Source: JACDAF01 sp036276035
Lineage (GTDB): Bacteria > Chloroflexota > Limnocylindria > P2-11E
DNA: 9,477 nucleotides
Assembly: GCA_036276035.1 (NCBI GenBank)
Contig: DASUCM010000079.1
Location: 1-9,477, forward strand
Direction of reading: 5' to 3'
The first letter of the stretch is position 1. The number at the start of each line of letters is the position of its first letter. Below are positions 1 to 7,883 of this stretch, in pieces. The notes below the pieces were generated by a model, which was not told the origin of the DNA, searched no databases, and saw nothing but the letters and a program-made list of their open reading frames with translations. The translations under genes were made by a program, and so were the position numbers.

Positions 1-1174
<1,174 letters not shown>

Positions 1175-1186
1175 CTCACCGGACGG

Positions 1187-1216
1187 TAGCGCCCCTGCGG
1201 CGGCGCGGTCGCGCTA
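1187..1216 (-). repeat. Short inverted repeat between trmFO and the helicase gene
   Basis: TAGCGC, which contains the trmFO stop codon, is matched by GCGCTA 18 nt later. This gives a 6-bp arm pair enclosing a GC-rich loop in the 39-nt spacer. It has no U-tract, so it is unlikely to be an intrinsic terminator. In DNA this rich in GC it may be chance. Confidence 0.25.
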
Positions 1217-2557
1217 GACGGCGGCGACGTCCCAGGCTGCGGCGGTGAGCGCCGGCCGCGCTTCGACGAACTCCGCGAACGACGCGCGCGCGCGGGCGAG
1301 ATGGGCGCGTGCGCGCTCGCGCTTGTCGCGCCGCGCGCCGTCCGGCAGCGGCGGGAAGAGGCCCCAGGTCGCGTTCATCGGCGCGAAGCCCTTCTGCGGG
1401 GTGGTGATGTACCGGACGAGCGAGCCGATCGCGGTGTCCTCGGGGAACCGGACCTCCTCCCCCGTCTCGAGCGCGGCCGCGACGTTCAACGCTGCTACCA
1501 ATCCTGACATCGCTGACTCGAGGTAGCCCTCGACGCCGACGAGCTGCCCCGCGAGCCAGGTGCGCTCCGCGCTCCGCAGCCGGTGGGACGGCAGCAGCAG
1601 GCGCGGCGAATCGATGTAGGTGTTGCGGTGCATGACGCCGAGCCGGGCGAACTCGGCCTTCGCGAGACCCGGGAGCGTCCGGAAGATGCGGCGCTGCTCC
1701 GGCCAGCGGAGGTTCGTCTGGAAGCCGACGAGGTTGTAGAGATCCGCCGCGGCGTCCTCCTGGCGGAGCTGCACGACGGCCCAGGGCCGTCGCCCCGTCC
1801 TCGGATCCTCGAGACCGAGCGGCTTCAGCGGGCCGAAGCGCAGGGTCTCGGGACCGCGCCGCGCGATCTCCTCGACGGGCAGGCAGCCCTCGAACCACAT
1901 CGTCTTCTCGAAGTCCTTCAGCTCGACCTGCTCGCCCCGCACGAGCTCGCCCACGAAGGCCTCGTACTGCGCGCGGTCGAGCGGCGCGTTCCAGTAGTTG
2001 CCCTCCCCCTTGTCGTAGCGCGACCTGTGGAAGAGCGGCTCGTGGTCGACCGACTCCTTGAAGACGATGGGCGCGGCGGCATCGAAGAAGTGCAGGTGCT
2101 CCGCACCGGTGAGGCGTTCGAGCTCAGCGGCGAGCGGCGACGAGGTGAGCGGGCCGCTCGCGACGATGGTCGGCACCGCCGGGTCGACCTCGGTGACCTC
2201 GCGCGCGACGCGCTCGACGCCCGCTTCGGCGAGGCCCGCCTCGACGCCGGCGGCGAACGCCTCGCGGTCGACCGAGAGGTCCTGCCCGCTCGGGATCTTC
2301 GCCGCGTCGGCCGCGCGGAGGACGAGGCTGCCGAGCGCGCGCAGCTCCTCCTTCAGCAGGCCGGCCGCGACCTCCGGCACGTCGGACTTGAACGAGTTCG
2401 TGCAGACGAGCTCCGCCGGCCGGGCGGTGTGGTGCGCGGGCGTCATCGTGAGCGGCCGCATCTCGGCGAGGGTCACGGGGATGCCGCGGCGCGCGAGCTG
2501 CCACGCGGCCTCGGAGCCCGCGAGGCCCGCGCCGATGACGAGAACGCGGTCGGTCAT
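1214..2557 (-). CDS. trmFO: Methylenetetrahydrofolate--tRNA-(uracil-54-C5)-methyltransferase (FADH2-oxidizing)
   Basis: This 447-residue flavoprotein makes ribothymidine at position 54 of the tRNA T-loop. It takes the carbon from 5,10-methylene-tetrahydrofolate and the electrons from FADH2. The N-terminus carries the FAD-binding Rossmann signature VIGAGLAGSEAAWQLARRG (residues 7-25). The family motif LVCTNSFKSD (50-59) holds one conserved cysteine (Cys52), and FEGCLPVEEIARRGPETLRFGP includes the second (Cys225, within EGCLPVEE). NYWNAPLDRAQYEAF and GQLVGVEGYLESAMSGL are also typical of TrmFO. The length matches the family norm (about 435-450). The ATG at 2557 places the Rossmann motif at the N-terminus. 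An upstream extension of the same frame to 2743 would overlap pepA and has no family similarity. The gene follows pepA after 37 nt, and upstream sequence aggacc-ATG gives only a weak ribosome-binding site. It belongs to the same operon-like block as selA and selB, two other tRNA-related genes. Confidence 0.97.
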   Translation of the reverse strand: MTDRVLVIGAGLAGSEAAWQLARRGIPVTLAEMRPLTMTPAHHTARPAELVCTNSFKSDVPEVAAGLLKEELRALGSLVLRAADAAKIPSGQDLSVDREAFAAGVEAGLAEAGVERVAREVTEVDPAVPTIVASGPLTSSPLAAELERLTGAEHLHFFDAAAPIVFKESVDHEPLFHRSRYDKGEGNYWNAPLDRAQYEAFVGELVRGEQVELKDFEKTMWFEGCLPVEEIARRGPETLRFGPLKPLGLEDPRTGRRPWAVVQLRQEDAAADLYNLVGFQTNLRWPEQRRIFRTLPGLAKAEFARLGVMHRNTYIDSPRLLLPSHRLRSAERTWLAGQLVGVEGYLESAMSGLVAALNVAAALETGEEVRFPEDTAIGSLVRYITTPQKGFAPMNATWGLFPPLPDGARRDKRERARAHLARARASFAEFVEARPALTAAAWDVAAV

Positions 2558-2571
2558 GGTCCTAGTGTCGC

Positions 2572-2595
2572 GGGTCGCGCCGCGCGGCGGGACCC
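2572..2595 (-). repeat. GC-rich hairpin in the pepA-trmFO spacer
   Basis: The 24-bp sequence starts at the last base of the pepA stop codon and is nearly self-complementary. The arms GGGTC/GACCC flank the perfect palindrome CGCCGCGCGGCG, with one C-C mismatch between arm and core. As RNA it would form about nine G:C-rich pairs with a four-base loop. No run of U follows, so an intrinsic terminator is not supported. It ends 14 nt before the trmFO ATG and could affect trmFO translation or mRNA stability. Confidence 0.5.
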
Positions 2596-4055
2596 TAACC
2601 CGCGTAGCGCTCCGCGAGCGCGACGAGAGTGCGGACCGCGGGCCCCTGCGGACCCTTCGGTGACTGTGGGCGGTCCTTGTCGCTCCAGTACGTGCTCGCG
2701 ATGTCGAGGTGCGCCCACTCGACGCCATCCTCGACGACCGCATCGATGAACGCCGCGCCCTTCGACGCGCCGCCCTCGCGTCCGGCGCTGTTCGTGATGT
2801 CGGCGACGTCGCTGCGGATCTCCTCGCGGTACTCGTCGGTGAGCGGCATCGGCCAGAGCCGGTCGCCGGCCTCGGTGCCGACGCGTCGCACCTCGTCGAC
2901 GAACGACTGCGGCCTGCCGAAGAGGCCGGCGTAGTGGTGGCCGAGCGCGATCTGGATGGCGCCGGTGAGCGTCGCGACGTCCACCACGCGGCGCGCGCCC
3001 TGGCGCTGCGCGTAGGTGACGCCGTCGACGAGCACGAGACGCCCTTCGGCGTCGGTGTTGATCACCTCGACCGTGCGCCCGCTCATGCTCGTGAAGACGT
3101 CGCCGGGCTTCGTCGCGCCGCCGCCGGGAAGGTTCTCGGTGCACGGGGCGATGCCGATGACGTTCGCCCGCGCACCGAGCCGCGCGATGGCTCCCATCGC
3201 GGCGATGACCGTCGCGGCGCCGGTCATGTCCGCCTTCATGTGGTACATCCCCTCGGCCGGCTTGATGGAGATGCCACCCGAGTCGAAGGTGATCCCCTTC
3301 CCCACGAACGCGATGTCGAAGCCGCGCCCACCGCGCCCCTTGTGGCGAAGGACGATGAACTGCGGGGGCTCGTGGCTCCCCTGCGCGACCGAGAGGTAGC
3401 TGTTCATCCCCAGCGCCTTGCAGCGCTTGCGGTCGAGCACCTCGACCTCGAGGCCGGTCGCCTTCGCGATCGCGCGCGCCTCGTCCGCGAGGAGGGACGG
3501 CGTCATGAGGTTGGCCGGCTCGTTCGAGAGCCGGCGCGCGGTGTTCACCGCCTCGCCGACGACCTCGCCGCGCCGTAGGACGTCCTTCACATCGCCGTCG
3601 ACGAGCAGCGTGATGTCGGAGAGCTTCGGCAGGCGCCGCTCCTCAGGCCGGCTGCGGTGCGCCTCGGGCCGCCACATCGCATAGATGACGCCCTCCACCG
3701 TCGACTGGGACGCGCTCTCCGCGCCGATCCCGTCCGCGACGACGAAGAACGCGACCCGCTTCGCGTTGGACCGCCAGAGCGACTTCACGGCCGCGCTCGC
3801 GATGCCTCGCGCCCGCTCGGGCACGTACTCCGCGCGCTTCCCGGCGCCGACGACCACGATGCGCCCGGTCTTCTCGCCGAAGTGCGTCGTGACGTTGTAG
3901 AGCTTCGCGGTCCCTGCCTCGCCGGCGATCCGCTCCACGACGCTCCGCGTCGCCCTCGTGAGCCCCTTCGCGGGAAGCTTCCGGTCGTCGAAGAGCGGCA
4001 CGACGACGACGTCGACATCCGCGAACTGGCTCGGGCGCGTGGCGCGGAACCTCAT
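2595..4055 (-). CDS. pepA: Leucyl aminopeptidase, M17 family (cytosol aminopeptidase)
   Basis: This 486-residue two-metal cytosolic aminopeptidase releases N-terminal residues, preferably leucine, from peptides. The C-terminal catalytic domain has all signature motifs: VGKGITFDSGGISIKP (residues 251-266) with Lys253, Asp258 and Lys265, MKADMTGA (273-280) with Asp276, and NTDAEGRL (333-340) with Asp335, Glu337 and Arg339. These correspond to E. coli PepA Lys270, Asp275, Lys282, Asp293, Asp352, Glu354 and Arg356 with a constant offset of 17, so the active site is complete. Residues 1-150 form the N-terminal M17 domain. The ATG at 4055 overlaps the selB stop in ATGA and has a good ribosome-binding site (GGGAGG, 4 nt upstream), which indicates translational coupling. 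E. coli PepA also binds DNA, but nothing here shows that role. Confidence 0.97.
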   Translation of the reverse strand: MRFRATRPSQFADVDVVVVPLFDDRKLPAKGLTRATRSVVERIAGEAGTAKLYNVTTHFGEKTGRIVVVGAGKRAEYVPERARGIASAAVKSLWRSNAKRVAFFVVADGIGAESASQSTVEGVIYAMWRPEAHRSRPEERRLPKLSDITLLVDGDVKDVLRRGEVVGEAVNTARRLSNEPANLMTPSLLADEARAIAKATGLEVEVLDRKRCKALGMNSYLSVAQGSHEPPQFIVLRHKGRGGRGFDIAFVGKGITFDSGGISIKPAEGMYHMKADMTGAATVIAAMGAIARLGARANVIGIAPCTENLPGGGATKPGDVFTSMSGRTVEVINTDAEGRLVLVDGVTYAQRQGARRVVDVATLTGAIQIALGHHYAGLFGRPQSFVDEVRRVGTEAGDRLWPMPLTDEYREEIRSDVADITNSAGREGGASKGAAFIDAVVEDGVEWAHLDIASTYWSDKDRPQSPKGPQGPAVRTLVALAERYAG

Positions 4056-6019
4056 GTGTCCTCCCGGTGGAGCGCGCGCGCGAGCTTCTCGCGGGCGGCG
4101 TCTGGCTCGAGCACGAGGATACGGTCGTCGCCCGACCGGCGCGTGATGCCCTGATCGTCGAGGAAGCCGAGCAGCGGCAGCACGTGCTTGCGGCTCGAGC
4201 CGGTGAGGTCGCGCGCGCGCGACACGGTGATCGTCCGCGCGGCCGCCAGCTCGTCGATGACTGCCGTGCAGAAGCGCGCGACCGCGTCGGGCAGGAACGC
4301 GGCGTCCGGCCCGAGCCGTACGACCTCGCCGCGCTCGGCGAGGGCCGCGAGCAGCTCGCGGCTGATGCCGAACTCCGTCTCCAGCGCCGCGACGGACGGC
4401 GGCTGGAGCGGCGATGCCGCGAGCGCGCCGCGCGCGCGCGACCAGCGCGCCTCCTGGTCGGGCGCGAGGCGCACCGCATGTGACGGCAGCGCGAGCGTCG
4501 CGCCGCGCGCCACGACGCGACCGTCGGCGACGAGCCGCTCGAGCAGCGCGGCCCAGCGCTTCGGCGGGAGGCCGACGGCGCTGCGGAGCTCCTCGCGCGG
4601 GGCGCCGGCGCGGAGCGGCGCGTCACGGTGCGCCTTCGCGAGCGTGCGCTCGACGCGCACGGCGAGCGCGTCGGCGGCGGCGTGCGAGAGGTAGGCGTCG
4701 CCGAGCGCCAGGACCGCGCCCGAGCCCACGAGCCCGGTGAGCGCAGCGTCGCGCTCGGACGCGCCGATCCCTGCACGCTCGGCGAGCTCCTGCGCGGTGC
4801 GCGGCTCGTCGAGGACCGCGAGGAGCCGCGCCTCGGCCGAGGGCGCGCTCCGGCGCTCGAGCTCGGCGACGGCGGCCGCGCGGCGGCGCGTGCGGCCGCC
4901 CGTGGTATCCGCGATGACGCCGCCGCCGAGGGTCTCCGACGGCGAGGGACGGCGGATGACGACGCGATCGCCGACGGCGAGGGCGAGCGGGTCCGCGAGC
5001 CGCAGCTGCACCCAGCCGGCCTTCCCGGGCGCGAGCTCGGCCGACTCGAGCACCGAGACGCGCGCCATCGCCTCCGCCGTCCCCGCGTGCACGCGGACGA
5101 GGTCGTCGTGGCCGAGCCCGGCGCTGGCGGAGGGCAGGAGCTCGAGGTGAAGGCTGGCGATCGACGTCGGCTGCAGCGTCCCGGGCCGCGTGACGACCAT
5201 CCCGCGCGCGAGCTCGTCCTTGTCGACGCCGGTGAGGTTCGCGGCGACGCGGCTGCCCGGCAACGCGCGGTCGATCGCGCGCTTGTGGGTCTGGAGGCCG
5301 CGCACCCGCGCGCGCTTGCCGCCGGGGACGAGCTCGACCTCCTCTCCCACCTCGAGGGCGCCGTCGAGCAGCGTCCCGGTCACGACCGTCCCGAAGCCGG
5401 ACATCGTGAAGGCGCGGTCCACCGGCAGGCGCGGCCTGCCGAGATCGCGGCGGAGCGGCGCCGCGCCGAGGACGCGGCCGATCTCGTCCACGAGCGCCCC
5501 GAGCCCCGCGCGCGTCGTGGCGGACACCTCGACGAGCGGCGCATCGGCGAGCGGGGTGCCGCGAACGGCCGCGCGCACCTCGTCGCGGACGAGCACGGCC
5601 CAGTCGTCGTCGACGAGGTCACGCTTCGTGAGCGCGATGACGCCGCGATCGACGCCGAGGAGCGAGAGGATCGCGAGGTGCTCGCGGGTCTGGGGCATCA
5701 CGCTCTCGTCCGCGGCGACGACCAGCACCACCGCATCGATGCCGCCGATACCCGCGAGCATGTTCCGGATGAAGTCCTGATGGCCGGGGACGTCGACGAT
5801 CCCGACATCCGTGCCGTCCGCGAGCGTGAGCCACGCGAACCCGAGGTCGATCGTCATCCCGCGCTCGCGCTCCTCGCGCAGGCGGTCCGGATCGATCCCC
5901 GTGAGCGCGCGGATGAGCGTCGACTTGCCGTGGTCCACGTGGCCCGCCGTGCCGATGACCCGCGCGGGGCCCGCCGGCGCGGGGACCCTTACGCCGGCGG
6001 CGCGTTCGTCGGGAAGCAC
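4052..6019 (-). CDS. selB: Selenocysteine-specific translation elongation factor SelB
   Basis: This 655-residue GTPase delivers Sec-tRNA(Sec) to the ribosome at UGA codons marked by a SECIS hairpin. The G domain has G1 GHVDHGKST (26-34), G2 region GMTIDLGFA (54-62, Thr56), G3 DVPGH (76-80) and G4 TKRD (131-134, the SelB variant of NKxD). EF-Tu-like beta-barrel domains follow from about residue 195 (DRAFTMSGFGTVVTGT, 201-216), with the typical SelB motif SETLGGGVIAD at 361-371. About residues 390-655 look like the chain of winged helices that binds SECIS RNA, ending in the SSRKHVLPLLGFLDDQGI segment. The length is near the usual 610-650. The GTG at 6019 is the only usable start ahead of the G1 motif. 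It overlaps the preceding small ORF by 31 nt and has no clear ribosome-binding site. It gives about 20 Pro/Ala-rich residues not usual in SelB. The stop overlaps pepA. Confidence 0.97.
   Translation of the reverse strand: MLPDERAAGVRVPAPAGPARVIGTAGHVDHGKSTLIRALTGIDPDRLREERERGMTIDLGFAWLTLADGTDVGIVDVPGHQDFIRNMLAGIGGIDAVVLVVAADESVMPQTREHLAILSLLGVDRGVIALTKRDLVDDDWAVLVRDEVRAAVRGTPLADAPLVEVSATTRAGLGALVDEIGRVLGAAPLRRDLGRPRLPVDRAFTMSGFGTVVTGTLLDGALEVGEEVELVPGGKRARVRGLQTHKRAIDRALPGSRVAANLTGVDKDELARGMVVTRPGTLQPTSIASLHLELLPSASAGLGHDDLVRVHAGTAEAMARVSVLESAELAPGKAGWVQLRLADPLALAVGDRVVIRRPSPSETLGGGVIADTTGGRTRRRAAAVAELERRSAPSAEARLLAVLDEPRTAQELAERAGIGASERDAALTGLVGSGAVLALGDAYLSHAAADALAVRVERTLAKAHRDAPLRAGAPREELRSAVGLPPKRWAALLERLVADGRVVARGATLALPSHAVRLAPDQEARWSRARGALAASPLQPPSVAALETEFGISRELLAALAERGEVVRLGPDAAFLPDAVARFCTAVIDELAAARTITVSRARDLTGSSRKHVLPLLGFLDDQGITRRSGDDRILVLEPDAAREKLARALHREDT
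4060..4065 (-). promoter_or_regulatory. Ribosome-binding site of pepA
   Basis: GGGAGG lies inside the last codons of selB, 4 nt before the pepA ATG. It supports the ATG at 4055 as the true start despite the overlap with the selB stop codon. Confidence 0.7.
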
Positions 6020-6168
6020 GTGGCGAAGATGAGCGGCACGACCACGAAGGCGATGAAGACGAGCGCTCCGACCCAGGCGGTGAGGACGATCCCGGTGGCG
6101 CGCAGCGGCATCGGCGAGCGCTTCTCGGCCTCCTCGATCCGGAAGGGCCCGCCGCGCTCCCGGGTCAC
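5989..6168 (-). CDS. Small single-helix membrane protein, possibly a truncated DUF4149/TMEM205-like N-terminus
   Basis: This 59-residue ORF is squeezed between ridA and selB. A GTG at 6168 overlaps the ridA stop codon in GTGA, so translation is probably coupled. The first 22 residues are hydrophilic and charged. One strong hydrophobic helix follows (about residues 25-52, including LTAWVGALVFIAFVVVPLIF), with a short tail ending in APPA and a TAA stop. An internal ATG (residue 20) would give a 40-residue protein that starts just before the helix. The segment WVGALVFIAFVVVPLIFA resembles from memory the first helix of DUF4149/TMEM205-like proteins, which are normally about 150 residues with four helices. 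If so, this is a truncated relic or a small derivative. Function is unknown. The overlaps on both sides and the clear membrane segment favour a real gene over a chance ORF. Confidence 0.6.
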   Translation of the reverse strand: MTRERGGPFRIEEAEKRSPMPLRATGIVLTAWVGALVFIAFVVVPLIFATCFPTNAPPA

Positions 6169-6548
6169 CGGCGGGCGGCCACGCACTCGATCTCGATGCG
6201 CGCGCCGCGCGGCAGACCGCCGACGCCGACCGTCGAGCGGGCCGGACGGTGCTCGCCGAAGCGCTTCGCGTACGCCTCGTTCATCGCCGCGAAGTCGCCG
6301 ATGTCCGCGAGGAACACGGTCGTCTTCAGCACGCGGTCGAGGCTGGAGCCCGCCGCGGTGAGGACGGCGGCGAGGTTGTCGAGGATCCGGTCGGTCTGCG
6401 CGGCGATGTCCCCGCCGACGAGCTCGCCGGTCTCGGGATCGAGCGGGACCTGACCCGAGCAGAAGATGAGGTCGCCGCCGACCGTCGCGTGGCTGTAGGG
6501 GCCGACCGCCTTCGGCGCGCCGTCCGCCTTGATCGTCCGCAGGTCCAT
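6165..6548 (-). CDS. ridA: RidA family reactive enamine/imine deaminase
   Basis: This 127-residue protein matches the full RidA (YjgF/YER057c/UK114) family length. RidA is a cytosolic trimer that hydrolyses 2-aminoacrylate and related enamines/imines to keto acids and ammonia, protecting PLP enzymes. Recognisable segments are AVGPYSHA (14-21), FCSGQVPLDPETGELV (29-44), NLAAVLTAAGSSLDRVLKTT (58-77), NEAYAKRFG (90-98) and PARSTVGV (102-109), ending IEIECVA. Arg104 and Glu119 occupy the places of E. coli RidA Arg105 and Glu120, so the deaminase residues are kept. The ATG follows the selA stop codon with no spacer, and a strong ribosome-binding site (GGAGGG) lies within the last selA codons. This direct contact with selA, whose chemistry makes an aminoacrylyl intermediate, may be functional. 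The stop overlaps the next small ORF. Confidence 0.95.
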   Translation of the reverse strand: MDLRTIKADGAPKAVGPYSHATVGGDLIFCSGQVPLDPETGELVGGDIAAQTDRILDNLAAVLTAAGSSLDRVLKTTVFLADIGDFAAMNEAYAKRFGEHRPARSTVGVGGLPRGARIEIECVAARR

Positions 6549-7883
6549 CTATCCCTCCAACGTCGTCGCCCGGCGCGTCAGGGCGCCGGCGAGCAGCTCA
6601 TCATCCTCGGGCAGCACGCTGCGCAGGTCGAGCGCGAAGCGCTCCGCGACGACCCGGCCGATGACCGGCGGCTCCGCGCCGCGCGCGGCCTGTGCGCGCT
6701 CCTGCGGGCGGCCCGGTAGCGCGACCGCGAAGGAGGGCTGGGTCTCCTCGGGCAGCGAGCCGCCACCGACGGTCGACCGGGTCGCGACGACCTCGCCGCC
6801 GAGGCGCGCGGCGAGCGCCGCGGCGCGCCGCTCGAGCGCCGCGGGATCCGCCGCGATCATCCGCCACACCGGAAGCTCCTGTTCCGCCGTGCCGTCGCGG
6901 TACGCGGCGAGCGTCGCAATGAGCGCGGCGATCGTGAGCTTGTCCGGGCGGAGCGCGCGCATGAGCGCGTGCGTCCGGAGCTTCGCGACCGTGTCCGCCC
7001 GACCGACCGCGAGCCCGGCCTGCGGTCCGCCGAGGAGCTTGTCGCCGCTGAAGGTGACGAGGTCCGCACCTGCCGCGACCGCCTCCTGCACCGTGTGCTC
7101 GCGGCCGAGGCCGAAGCGCTCGGTGTCGAGGAGCGTCCCGCTGCCGAGATCGTGGATGAAGGAGATGCCCCGCTCGCGCGCGAGACCCGCGAGCTCCGTC
7201 GATCCGGCGCTCGCGGTGAAGCCGACGACACGGAAGTTGCTCGCGTGCACGCGCAGGAGCGCGCCGGTGCGCTCGGTGATGGCGGCCGCGTAGTCCCGCA
7301 GGTAGGTGCGATTCGTCGTCCCGACCTCGACGAGCTTCGCGCCCGATCGCGCGAGCACGTCCGGGATCCGGAATCCGCCACCGATCTCGACGAGCTCCCC
7401 GCGCGCGACGATGACCTCGCGCCGTCCGGCGAGCGCGGCGAGCGCGAGCAGCACCGCGGCCGCGCCGTTGTTCGTGACGACGCCATCCTCCGCGCCGGCG
7501 AGCTCGGCGAGGAGCCGCGCGGCGTGCCCATGGCGCTCTCCACGCTTCCCCGCCTCGAGGTCGTACTCGACGCTCACGCTGGCGGCTGCGTCGCGGATCG
7601 CCTCGATGGCGCGGGGCGAGAGCGGCGCGCGGCCGAGGTTGGTGTGGAGCACCACGCCGGTGGCGTTGATGACGCGTCGCAGGGTCGCGCGGTCGCGGAC
7701 CGCGAGGCGGTCGCGCGCCCGGGCCGCGACGGTCGCCGCGTCCGCCGGCGCCGCCTCGCCGCGCGCGGCGGCCAGCACGTCGCGCACGGCGGTGACGAGC
7801 CGGTCGCGCTCCGCCGGCGCGACGGCACCCGCGGCGCGGAGGACCGCGTCGACGGAGGGCAGGTCGCGGCGTGGATCGCTCAG
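6549..7883 (-). CDS. selA: L-seryl-tRNA(Sec) selenium transferase (selenocysteine synthase)
   Basis: This PLP enzyme converts Ser-tRNA(Sec) to Sec-tRNA(Sec) using selenophosphate, via a dehydroalanyl (aminoacrylyl) intermediate. The family landmarks are VINATGVVLHTNLGRAPLS (71-89), VTNNGAAAVLLAL (136-148), RGELVEIGGGFRIPDV (161-176), EVGTTNRTYLRDY (186-198), IHDLGSGTLLDT (243-254) and the PLP-lysine motif SGDKLLGGPQAG with Lys282. The C-terminus (TVGGGSLPEETQPS, then PPVIGRV and RSVLPEDDE) is also typical. With the CTG start at 7883 the protein is 444 residues; E. coli SelA is 463. No ATG, GTG or TTG lies in frame near the expected N-terminus. The CTG overlaps the stop of the lipid kinase gene (CTGA), has AGGGTG 5 nt upstream, and begins the expected DPRRDLPSVDAVL region. 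The next normal start, GTG at 7787, would remove this conserved part. The gene assignment is certain and the exact start is not. Confidence 0.96.
   Translation of the reverse strand: MSDPRRDLPSVDAVLRAAGAVAPAERDRLVTAVRDVLAAARGEAAPADAATVAARARDRLAVRDRATLRRVINATGVVLHTNLGRAPLSPRAIEAIRDAAASVSVEYDLEAGKRGERHGHAARLLAELAGAEDGVVTNNGAAAVLLALAALAGRREVIVARGELVEIGGGFRIPDVLARSGAKLVEVGTTNRTYLRDYAAAITERTGALLRVHASNFRVVGFTASAGSTELAGLARERGISFIHDLGSGTLLDTERFGLGREHTVQEAVAAGADLVTFSGDKLLGGPQAGLAVGRADTVAKLRTHALMRALRPDKLTIAALIATLAAYRDGTAEQELPVWRMIAADPAALERRAAALAARLGGEVVATRSTVGGGSLPEETQPSFAVALPGRPQERAQAARGAEPPVIGRVVAERFALDLRSVLPEDDELLAGALTRRATTLEG
6553..6558 (-). promoter_or_regulatory. Ribosome-binding site of ridA
   Basis: GGAGGG sits 4 nt before the ridA ATG, within the last codons of selA. 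It is one of the clearest ribosome-binding sites in the window and shows that ridA is translated from the selA transcript at its own start. Confidence 0.75.

Noticed and set aside
2558..2743. Upstream extension of trmFO to 2743 (509 residues)
   Set aside because: The extra part overlaps pepA and is low-complexity, while ATG 2557 places the FAD-binding motif at the expected N-terminus.
4425..4440. Alternating CG tracts (also near 4072-4082 and 1283-1296)
   Set aside because: They encode normal Arg/Ala runs in selB and trmFO, and are expected in very GC-rich coding DNA. No evidence of a structural role.
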